From positions 1 to 27,700 of the forward strand of contig CAZQFQ010000017.1 in assembly GCA_964592725.1 (NCBI GenBank): a DNA stretch of 27,700 bases, written 5' to 3'. This DNA is from PALSA-1336 sp964592725. GTDB lineage: Bacteria; Patescibacteriota; Doudnabacteria; UBA920. Position 1 is the stretch's first letter; the number at the start of each line of letters is the position of its first letter. Below are positions 22,351 through 27,700 of this stretch, piece by piece. The notes under the pieces were generated by a model, which had not been told where the DNA came from, ran no database searches, and was given only the letters and a program-made list of their open reading frames with translations. Made by a program: the position numbers and the translations under genes.

Positions 22351-23547
22351 TCAAAAAGCCGTTGCTCCATTTGGACTGCCCAGGCCGGTTGGGCCGTCGT
22401 ATTTGGTTTTGCCGGTGCAGAGATAAGCGGGCGAGCATTCGCCGTTTGATCCGCCAACTACATCATGTAAATTGGATTTTGATCCTAAATTATAGGGCAG
22501 GCTGCTTGGTTGCCCCGAAATATTGCCTGAGAGCGCGTAAACAGCGGCAATCAGCGGCGATGCCAAAGAAGTACCGCCCACGGTGAACCAGCCTTTTTGA
22601 TTTTTGGGGCTGGTTGTAGTGTATATCGCGACTCCCGTGGACGGATCGGCCACGGCGGAAACATCAGCCACAGTCCGGCCAGAGCATTTTGCGTCTGTCT
22701 GCCAAGAAGGCTTTTTCTCAAATTGGCTGCACCCAGACCCGGCACCGCTCCAAGCGTTTTCATTTTTGTATTTTCCATCAGTTCCTAAATATAGTGAAGT
22801 CCCGCCCACAGCCGTAACAAAAGGGGAGGCCGCCGGATATTGCACGCCATAGCCGCTGTCCCCCGAGGAAACGGTAAAAGCAATTCCCGGATGGTTAAAG
22901 TGCGAATCATATTTTGTCTCATCAGCAAATTCCGGGCCGCCGTAGGAATTGGAAACAGCCGCGGCTCCGGCTTTTATAGCCGCGTCAACCGCGGCCATTA
23001 GATTTGTCATATTTGGGGAAGTAGCCTCTACCAATAATATAGAGCAGTTTTGGCAAACGCCGTGCACGGTCTCGACATCTAACGCGATTTCCACTGCCCA
23101 GCCGGAGTTTGCTTTTGGCAAGGCAGAACTACCTCGCTGATTAATTTTGGCAAAGCAGGGGACTGACGATTTTCCGATGTTAGTTTTACACCCAGGCAAA
23201 ATTGGCAAACCAAACTTTGCGCTATAAACATCAAGATCATTTTTAATTGTCGGATCATCATAAGAATCCACGATCGCGACAATGGGATCCCCCGCAGCTC
23301 GTCCGGGTAAATTATAAGCATTTTTTAAATCACTCGGGCTAAAACTTACGGGGGATTGGCTGACCAAAAAATTTCCCTTGGCATCGGTCAGTACATGCGC
23401 GTTGCAACTGGCCAATCCCTGTTTTTTTGCAAGGGAACAAACGCGGGAGTTATGGCTGGCGGCCGCGCTTGATATCATAGGAATAAAGAATATGGCTATT
23501 GACGCGAACAAAACAAATTGTTTTTTCACCCCGTTAGATATAATCAT
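22351..23547 (-). CDS. Secreted S53-family serine peptidase (sedolisin type)
   Basis: A 398-residue exported protease. It has an N-terminal signal peptide (about residues 1-28, ending near SSAAA) and no large pro-domain; the mature part begins early with PSDLKNAYNLP. Sedolisin catalytic features are visible: GWAVEIALDVE holds the glutamate and aspartate pair (about residue 150), SSGDSGYG holds the oxyanion aspartate (about 229) and GGTSLASP holds the nucleophile serine (about 325). Sedolisins usually have a 200-residue pro-peptide; the short N-terminus here suggests a different activation route. Several cysteines (PGCKTN, VPCFA, CQNC, GCSQF, KCSG) could form disulfides. Likely roles are nutrition or host-surface proteolysis, by inference. 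Confidence 0.88.
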   Translation of the reverse strand: MIISNGVKKQFVLFASIAIFFIPMISSAAASHNSRVCSLAKKQGLASCNAHVLTDAKGNFLVSQSPVSFSPSDLKNAYNLPGRAAGDPIVAIVDSYDDPTIKNDLDVYSAKFGLPILPGCKTNIGKSSVPCFAKINQRGSSALPKANSGWAVEIALDVETVHGVCQNCSILLVEATSPNMTNLMAAVDAAIKAGAAAVSNSYGGPEFADETKYDSHFNHPGIAFTVSSGDSGYGVQYPAASPFVTAVGGTSLYLGTDGKYKNENAWSGAGSGCSQFEKKPSWQTDAKCSGRTVADVSAVADPSTGVAIYTTTSPKNQKGWFTVGGTSLASPLIAAVYALSGNISGQPSSLPYNLGSKSNLHDVVGGSNGECSPAYLCTGKTKYDGPTGLGSPNGATAF

Positions 23548-23619
23548 AAATTTTGTTTTAATTATTTTTTTGAAGTAGTGTAATTTTTAAACCGTAAGAA
23601 TGCAAATATTTAACGGGGT

Positions 23620-24204
23620 TCATATTTTTGATTTTGGTTTCCACTGGAAACCGATGGCATTAATTTTTGAAGGAGTGCTTATAATTTTTAAATTTCTTAC
23701 TACTTTTAGCAAAACTTTAGTATGTAAATCTTGTGTACCTTTAATTTTTGCAACTTGTTTAGCTAAACTTTTATATTCTTCCAACATTTGTTTAAGTTTG
23801 ATAAAAGCCCTGACAATCGCGATGTTCATTTGTATTGCCTTATAGCTGTTTAAAACAGAAGACAGCATAACCACGCCGTATTCGGTAAAGGCATAGGGTA
23901 AATAACGTCTGCCGCCATATCCTGATTTTAAGATCGCAGATTGCGATCTTAAACTTGACATTCCAAATTGGAATCTCAAGTTAAAAAACTCTTCCTTTGT
24001 AAGCTGAAACATAAAATCTGCGGGAAAACGGTTTTCGTTACGTTTAACCGCCTTGTTTAAGTTGAATGTTTCAACCTGATATAATTCTGCTAAATCACTA
24101 TCCAACATTACCTGCTGGCCGCGTATTGTGTAAATCCGCCGCTCAATAAAATTAGAAGAAATCGGCAATATGTTAGAAATTTGTCTGACATTTGTTTTGG
24201 ACAT
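23620..24204 (-). CDS. ORF6N-domain DNA-binding protein
   Basis: A 194-residue protein with the ORF6N domain found in phage and bacterial regulators. ERRIYTIRGQQVMLDSDLAELYQVETFNLNKAVKRN (given as the family's N-terminal block) and FPADFMFQLTKEEF, then RRYLPYAFTEYGVVMLSSVL, are diagnostic. The C-terminal 60 residues form a coiled, basic helix (LKQMLEEYKSLAKQVAKI). A strong Shine-Dalgarno sequence (AAGGAGG on the minus strand, 24215-24209) supports the start. It is divergent from hrcA. A TATAAT (24245-24240) and the dyad GTAAACAATCGTTCAC (24248-24263) precede it. The role is unknown; related genes are often mobile or phage-linked. Confidence 0.85.
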   Translation of the reverse strand: MSKTNVRQISNILPISSNFIERRIYTIRGQQVMLDSDLAELYQVETFNLNKAVKRNENRFPADFMFQLTKEEFFNLRFQFGMSSLRSQSAILKSGYGGRRYLPYAFTEYGVVMLSSVLNSYKAIQMNIAIVRAFIKLKQMLEEYKSLAKQVAKIKGTQDLHTKVLLKVVRNLKIISTPSKINAIGFQWKPKSKI

Positions 24205-24247
24205 TTATCCTCCTTTTTTTGAAGTTAATTTTAAATGTAATTATATA

Positions 24248-24263
24248 GTAAACAATCGTTCAC
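24248..24263. promoter_or_regulatory. Dyad resembling a LexA/DinR-type box upstream of ORF6N
   Basis: GTAAACAATCGTTCAC is a 16-base dyad with a four-base centre, next to the TATAAT (24240-24245) that reads toward the ORF6N gene. It is one change from the Gram-positive SOS core GAAC-N4-GTTC. It resembles GCGAATTCACGTTTAT (7270-7285) in the uvrA leader. Confidence 0.35.
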
Positions 24264-24340
24264 TAATAGTCAACAAGCGCTATTTATTAAGTTTTGCCTT
24301 GTTTAAGAAGAATTATCCACAGGGGATAACTGGTGTAAAA

Positions 24341-24376
24341 TTATCACTTGACACGGTAGAGTGATAATAATATAAT
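24341..24376 (+). promoter_or_regulatory. CIRCE operator overlapping a perfect promoter of the hrcA operon
   Basis: CIRCE has arms TTATCACTT (24341-24349) and GAGTGATAA (24359-24367) with a nine-base spacer, a close variant of TTAGCACTC-N9-GAGTGCTAA. TTGACA (24348-24353), 17 bases and TATAAT (24371-24376) match the promoter consensus exactly. HrcA bound to CIRCE would cover the -35 box and spacer. Transcription starts near 24383, the first base of the ATG, so the mRNA is leaderless. Confidence 0.88.
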
Positions 24377-24382
24377 CATTCT

Positions 24383-25150
24383 ATGATTGAATCTGATAAT
24401 ATCAGTCCAAGGCAGGCTAAAATTCTTGCCGCTATAGTCAAGGAAAACTGCGAAAGCGGCCAGCCCGTGGCCAGCGGGGATTTGGTGGAAAAATACAATT
24501 TTAATATCAGCAGTCCGACTATCCGCAACGAAATGCAGGCTCTGGAAAAAATGGGCTACATTTCCCAGCCGCACACGTCGTCCGGCCGCGTGCCAACCGA
24601 CAAGGGTTTTCGTTATTTTGTAAATCAGCTTATGGATCGCGTTAAGCTTTCCGTAAAAGAGCAGGATTTTTTAAAGCGAGAACTGGTAAAATTGCAAATG
24701 GCGCATATGGAAATGGGCAGGCGATTGGCTAAGTTATTATCGGAGCATTCCAACCAGGCCAGCTTTGCCATTTTTCCGGAAGAAGTTTCCACTATCGGCC
24801 TATCCAATATATTAGACAACCCGGCGCTACCCGCCGAAGACGCCAAAGAAATCGCGCAGTTTTTTGACAACATAGACGAGCACGCGGAAAAAATGATGCA
24901 GGATTACGGCAGTGAAGGCAAACCGCTGACATTCATCGGCAAAGAAATTCAGCTTAGCAAAAAATCGGACTATTCAATGATAGTTTCCGGTTTGCAACTA
25001 CCCTCCGGTAAAAAAGGCGTCATCGGCCTGGTCGGCCCCAAGAGTATGAAATACGAAAAGAATTTAACGTTGATGGAATATATTGCGAAGTTATTGGGCG
25101 GGGGTGCCGCCGTGATGTTGCTGATGATTGCGGCTTCTACTAAATACTAA
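24383..25150 (+). CDS. hrcA: Heat-inducible transcription repressor HrcA (short form)
   Basis: HrcA represses chaperone operons by binding CIRCE until unfolded protein draws away the chaperones that support it. This 255-residue protein has the winged-helix N-terminus (SPRQAKILAAIVKENCESGQ, then SSPTIRNEMQALEKMGYISQ, PHTSSGRVPTDKGFRYFV), which is diagnostic. The dimerisation/GAF-like region is reduced compared with the usual 340 residues. The end has SGLQLPSGKKGVIGLVGPK, also typical. It is the first gene of the operon hrcA-grpE-dnaK and should repress itself through the CIRCE element. Confidence 0.93.
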   Translation: MIESDNISPRQAKILAAIVKENCESGQPVASGDLVEKYNFNISSPTIRNEMQALEKMGYISQPHTSSGRVPTDKGFRYFVNQLMDRVKLSVKEQDFLKRELVKLQMAHMEMGRRLAKLLSEHSNQASFAIFPEEVSTIGLSNILDNPALPAEDAKEIAQFFDNIDEHAEKMMQDYGSEGKPLTFIGKEIQLSKKSDYSMIVSGLQLPSGKKGVIGLVGPKSMKYEKNLTLMEYIAKLLGGGAAVMLLMIAASTKY

Positions 25151-25218
25151 AATAACTAAAAATACGAAAGCGGCGAATTTAAGGTTTAGTATTTTTCGTC
25201 ACTTTCGTATTTAGTAGA
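25136..25218. repeat. Inverted repeat spanning the hrcA-grpE junction
   Basis: TCTACTAAATAC (25136-25147, inside the end of hrcA) and GTATTTAGTAGA (25207-25218) are perfect 12-base arms. Inside, ACTAAAAATACGAAAG (25155-25170) can pair alternatively with CTTTCGTATTTAGT. The right arm ends seven bases before the grpE ATG, so folding could affect its translation. Confidence 0.5.
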
Positions 25219-25224
25219 CGATTT

Positions 25225-25809
25225 ATGGGAAACAACCAGCAAGATGACCAAAACCAGCCCGAAGAAATAACCCTGGAAAAGCTCCAAACCGATTTTGAAA
25301 GCGCAATGTCCGGATGGAAGCGCACGGCCGCGGATTTTGAAAATTACAAACGCCGCAAGGAATCGGAAAACAAAGAACTTGTAGAATTCGCGCGCGAAGT
25401 TACGGTGGTAAAACTTTTGCCGACGCTGGATAGTTTGGAACAGGCGCTTAGGCATATGCCGCAGTTAGCTGATCAGCGAATCAGCGAATCAGCGAATCAG
25501 CCGGACAGTGAGTCTGCTGATCAGCTGATTGGCAGATCAGCTGATTTACCCTTTGCAAAAAAATACCAAAACTGGCAAACGGGCGTAAACGGCATTATCG
25601 CGCAACTGGATAAAACCCTGGAAGAACTCGGCGTCAAAAAAATAGAAGCCCTCGGCAAAAAATTCAACCCTCACCTCCACGAAGCCGTGCGCGAAGTAGA
25701 GTCGGAAGCTGACGATGGAATTATCGTCGATGAATTACAAACCGGGTTTGAATTGAATGGGAAAGTTATAAGGCCGAGCCAGGTTGTGATTTCAAAGAAG
25801 AAGAATTAG
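25225..25809 (+). CDS. grpE: Nucleotide exchange factor GrpE with an internal repeat
   Basis: GrpE releases ADP from DnaK. The 194-residue protein has the long N-terminal coiled helix (TLEKLQTDFESAMSGWKRTAADFENYKRRKE), the four-helix region (VVKLLPTLDSLEQAL) and the C-terminal beta-domain with FNPHLHEAV and GKVIRPSQVVIS, all characteristic. Between residues about 80 and 108 it carries a non-conserved insertion of repeated SESA/QLI/RSAD, encoded by three tandem 8-bp repeats and paired 12-bp repeats. The insertion lies between the coiled helices and the beta-domain and keeps the frame. The second gene of the heat-shock operon. Confidence 0.93.
   Translation: MGNNQQDDQNQPEEITLEKLQTDFESAMSGWKRTAADFENYKRRKESENKELVEFAREVTVVKLLPTLDSLEQALRHMPQLADQRISESANQPDSESADQLIGRSADLPFAKKYQNWQTGVNGIIAQLDKTLEELGVKKIEALGKKFNPHLHEAVREVESEADDGIIVDELQTGFELNGKVIRPSQVVISKKKN
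25473..25546. repeat. Tandem and direct repeats inside grpE
   Basis: TCAGCGAA occurs three times in tandem (25473-25496). GATCAGCTGATT occurs at 25519-25530 and 25535-25546. The whole is palindromic-rich (TGATCAGCTGA) and encodes the extra residues in GrpE. Confidence 0.85.
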
Positions 25810-25832
25810 GAAGTAGGAATTATGAATTAAGG

Positions 25833-25952
25833 TGTGTCATCCCGGAATTTTTCAGGGCTGTGAAAAATATTCGGGATCCAGAAATGAGGGTTATCCCAGT
25901 GTTGCCGAAATCTGGATCCCGGCTCTCGGATGCACTCGGCCGGGATGACACA
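25833..25952. repeat. 120-bp MITE-like element after grpE
   Basis: Perfect 13-base terminal inverted repeats TGTGTCATCCCGG (25833-25845) and CCGGGATGACACA (25940-25952). Internal arms TCGGGATCCAGA (25871-25882) and TCTGGATCCCGG (25910-25921) are also inverted. A fragment with the same CCGGGATGACA end occurs near 1030. It encodes no protein. Confidence 0.85.
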
Positions 25953-25954
25953 AT

Positions 25955-26058
25955 CAGTTGGTGTCAAAATGTCACCAACTGAACCGGTGTCACTTTGTCA
26001 CCGATTGGACTGGTTACAAATTGTAACCGGTTGAAGTGTCCTACAAAATGGGACAGTT
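25955..26058. repeat. Array of four adjacent palindromes with diverged but paired arms
   Basis: Four units of 25-27 bases lie head to tail. Unit 1 (25955-25981) has arms CAGTTGGTG and CACCAACTG. Unit 2 (25982-26006) has CCGGTG-type arms and a centre TCACTTTGT. Unit 3 (26008-26032) has GGTTACAA and TTGTAACC. Unit 4 (26034-26058) has TGTCC and GGACA. Centres are similar (TCAAAATGT, TCACTTTGT, TACAAAATG). The arms change on both sides together. Confidence 0.75.
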
Positions 26059-26169
26059 GAAATTTCCGGCAACGCCCGCAGAGCACTGGAAAAACAAACC
26101 GGCAAAAAAGTCGTCAGCGGACAGAATTTTTTACCGAAGATCAGGGAAGTAAAAAGAATTAAGAATTGA
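26056..26169 (+). pseudogene. C-terminal remnant of a DinD/Bro-N-like gene
   Basis: The frame VEISGNARRALEKQTGKKV, continuing VSGQNFLPKIREVKRIKN and ending in TGA at 26167-26169, resembles the conserved ending (x-ARxxxExxTGKxVVSxxNxL) of DNA-damage-inducible DinD and Bro-N antirepressor-like proteins. There is no upstream body: the frame closes at 26032-26034 inside the palindrome array. It is the tail of a lost gene. The assignment rests on this short motif. Confidence 0.5.
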
Positions 26170-26171
26170 GC

Positions 26172-26245
26172 GAACTACAAATCTGGTTTGATTGAATGGG
26201 AAGGTTATTAGTCCGAGCCAGGCTATTATTGGTAAAAAGAAATAA
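26172..26245 (+). pseudogene. Second, frameshifted copy of the grpE 3' end
   Basis: The bases match the end of grpE (about 25732-25809) over some 70 positions at roughly 80 percent identity with one base lost. Past the deletion the frame reads LNGKVISPSQAIIGKKK and a stop at 26243-26245, against LNGKVIRPSQVVISKKKN in the intact grpE. The divergence argues against a very recent duplication and fits a fragment from another grpE allele. Confidence 0.8.
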
Positions 26246-26249
26246 TCGT

Positions 26250-26606
26250 ATGAGTGATAAAAATAAAGAAGAACTTTTTTTACAAAGAAGCAACGATCCC
26301 GAACAGCAAGAGCGCTTGAATGAAAGGGCTAGGTTAGCCAAAGAGGCTCTTAGGTCTGGTACTATTGGAAAAATTGAAAAAGTAACGCCAGACTTAAAAG
26401 GGAAGTGGGTATGTTGTATTTCTGATGATTATCCTTTTGGAATAACTCTATTAATAGAGGATGTCAAAGAGCAAGAACAGAAAGTATTAATAGATGCCGG
26501 TCCAAAAAATATTAAGAAATGGGTTTTGGTTGATCATTTAAGACTTTTATCGGCCATTTCAGATGTCGTAAACCAACCTTTGGAAAACGACGAAGGTATA
26601 AATTAA
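26250..26606 (+). CDS. Hypothetical protein between grpE and dnaK, 118 residues
   Basis: I do not recognise this protein. It has a charged helical N-terminus (KEELFLQRSNDPEQQERLNE) and a beta-rich C-terminal half with KWVCCISDDYPFGITLLIE and KWVLVDHLRLL. It has no membrane segment or signal peptide. The longer frame from 26196 runs through the grpE remnant and is not credible as coding, so I start at ATG 26250. It lies in the heat-shock operon 29 bases before dnaK and may be co-expressed with it under HrcA control. Confidence 0.7.
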   Translation: MSDKNKEELFLQRSNDPEQQERLNERARLAKEALRSGTIGKIEKVTPDLKGKWVCCISDDYPFGITLLIEDVKEQEQKVLIDAGPKNIKKWVLVDHLRLLSAISDVVNQPLENDEGIN

Positions 26607-26634
26607 CATTTAATTTAATAAGGAGAACAATCAT

Positions 26635-27700
26635 ATGTCAAAAATTATAGGGATAGATTTGGGGACGAGCAATAGCGCCGCGAGCGTTATGGAGGCAGGG
26701 AAGCCGGTGATTATTCCTTCGGCTGAAGGAGCGAGCTTGGGCGGGAAGGCTTTTCCGTCTTATGTGGCTTTTACCAAGGAAGGCCAATTGTTAGTGGGTG
26801 AGCCGGCGCGGAGGCAGGCTGTCACGAATCCGGACGGCACGGTGTTTGAGGCAAAAAGGAAAATGGGCACGTCGTTTAAATACAAAATCAACGGCAAGGA
26901 ATATACGCCGGAGCAGATTTCCGCGTTCATTTTGCAAAAAATCAAAAAGGACGCGGAAACTTTTTTGGGCGCTCCGGTGAGCAAAGCCGTGGTCACGGTG
27001 CCGGCTTATTTTGACGACGCGCAAAGGCAGGCGACCAAAAATGCCGGCGAAATCGCCGGGCTGGAAGTTGTGCGCGTAATTAACGAGCCCACGGCCGCGG
27101 CCTTTGCTTACGGGCTGGACAAAAGTTCATCTAAAGATCAAAAAATATTAGTATTTGACCTTGGCGGCGGAACTTTGGACGTTACCATAATGGATTTTAG
27201 CGAGGTTGATAACCAGGCGACGTTCGAAGTAAAATCAACCAGCGGCGACACGGCCTTGGGCGGCAAGGATATGGACAAGGTCTTGATTGATTATTTGGTC
27301 GCCGCGTTTAAAGCGGAAAGCGGCGTGGATATATCATCGGATAAAATGGCAATGAACCGCGTGCGCGAGGCCGCGGAAAAAGCGAAAATTGAACTTTCCA
27401 CGACAATGGAAACCGACATCAATCTTCCTTTTATAACCGCGGACGCAAACGGGCCAAAACATTTTGCGCTTAAAGTTACGCGCGCGAAATTGGAAGAGCT
27501 GATAAAGCCCCTCATTGAAAAAATGAGAAAGCCGGTGGAGCAGGCCATTTCCGACGCCAAGCTGAACCCGTCGCAAATAGACAAAATTATTTTAATCGGC
27601 GGGCCCACGCGCATGCCGAGTGTTAAAAAATTTGTGGAAGATTACATTGGCAAGCAGGTGGAAGGCGGCATCGACCCGATGGAAGCCGTGGCCAAAGGCG
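26635..27700 (+). CDS. dnaK: Molecular chaperone DnaK (Hsp70), 3' end outside the window
   Basis: DnaK binds unfolded polypeptides in an ATP-driven cycle with DnaJ and GrpE. The first 355 codons are present, covering most of the nucleotide-binding domain: IGIDLGTSNS (phosphate 1), VVTVPAYFDDAQRQAT, INEPTAAAFAYGLDK (connect 1), VFDLGGGTLDVTI (phosphate 2) and IILIGGPTRMPSV (adenosine region). The ATG at 26635 follows AAGGAG (26620-26625) by nine bases. The frame continues beyond 27700. Third core gene of the HrcA-controlled operon; dnaJ is not seen before the window ends. Confidence 0.97.
   Translation, partial: MSKIIGIDLGTSNSAASVMEAGKPVIIPSAEGASLGGKAFPSYVAFTKEGQLLVGEPARRQAVTNPDGTVFEAKRKMGTSFKYKINGKEYTPEQISAFILQKIKKDAETFLGAPVSKAVVTVPAYFDDAQRQATKNAGEIAGLEVVRVINEPTAAAFAYGLDKSSSKDQKILVFDLGGGTLDVTIMDFSEVDNQATFEVKSTSGDTALGGKDMDKVLIDYLVAAFKAESGVDISSDKMAMNRVREAAEKAKIELSTTMETDINLPFITADANGPKHFALKVTRAKLEELIKPLIEKMRKPVEQAISDAKLNPSQIDKIILIGGPTRMPSVKKFVEDYIGKQVEGGIDPMEAVAKG

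Noticed and set aside
22214..22426. Plus-strand gene with AAAGGAGG nearby
   Set aside because: It overlaps the MazF-like pseudogene and the end of the protease gene in antisense, and the GGAGG is simply the complement of the pseudogene's coding sequence.
23927..23953. 27-bp palindrome inside the ORF6N gene as an inserted element
   Set aside because: Perfect arms TTTAAGATCGCA and TGCGATCTTAAA exist, but the encoded LRSQSAILK lies where the family normally has an LRSQ segment, so it appears native.
26048..26152. Small plus-strand frame starting MGQLKFPATPAEHW
   Set aside because: It has no ribosome-binding site and overlaps, out of frame, the DinD-like remnant whose frame has recognisable motifs.

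Overview
The window looks like a chromosomal segment of a Candidate Phyla Radiation (Patescibacteria, Parcubacteria-like) bacterium. The support is indirect: a compact gene set, short versions of HrcA and the type IV pilus ATPase, a membrane-anchored family 5 solute-binding protein beside SecG, a PaaX/Cas2-like small protein, several apparently leaderless genes, and many short palindromic repeats. No rRNA is present to fix the taxon. TGA behaves as a normal stop, which argues against the recoded (Absconditabacteria/Gracilibacteria) lineages.

Layout. 1-900: an unrecognised gene with its own promoter and terminator, then tRNA-Leu(CAG) on the minus strand. 1078-3200 (minus): secG and an oligopeptide-type binding protein, with a consensus promoter before secG. 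3354-4543: an unrecognised 361-residue protein behind a promoter whose spacer contains eleven consecutive G residues, which suggests phase variation. 4557-10212: uvrC (minus) and uvrA (plus), separated by a small two-gene unit; both uvr genes carry palindromic elements inside the coding frame. 10239-12155: an alkaline-phosphatase-superfamily enzyme and a convergent hicBA toxin-antitoxin pair. 12310-18376: a type IV pilus operon (pilB, pilC, minor prepilins, a major-pilin candidate, and a prepilin-like N-terminus fused to a beta-propeller) behind a leader with an attenuator-like hairpin. 18382-19014: a PaaX/Cas2-like gene bracketed by two nearly identical palindromes. 19038-21902 (minus): a Met-rich lipoprotein, a CcdA-TlpA (DipZ-like) thiol-redox protein, an XRE regulator and a small membrane protein. 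21955-24204 (minus): a MazF/PemK-like pseudogene with an internal amber codon, a secreted S53 sedolisin-type protease and an ORF6N-domain protein. 24341-27700: the heat-shock operon hrcA-grpE-(118-residue protein)-dnaK, headed by a CIRCE operator that overlaps a perfect consensus promoter.

How the genes fit together. HrcA probably represses its own operon through CIRCE. The grpE-dnaK interval carries a scar: a MITE-like repeat, an array of four palindromes with changed but still paired arms, a C-terminal remnant resembling DinD/Bro-N proteins, and a frameshifted second copy of the grpE 3' end. UvrA and UvrC are the nucleotide-excision repair pair (uvrB is not in the window). The pilus cluster lacks a prepilin peptidase and PilT here, so those must lie elsewhere.

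The most unusual items are the palindrome-bracketed Cas2-like gene, the poly-G promoter, the in-frame palindromic insertions in conserved genes, and the grpE-dnaK scar.
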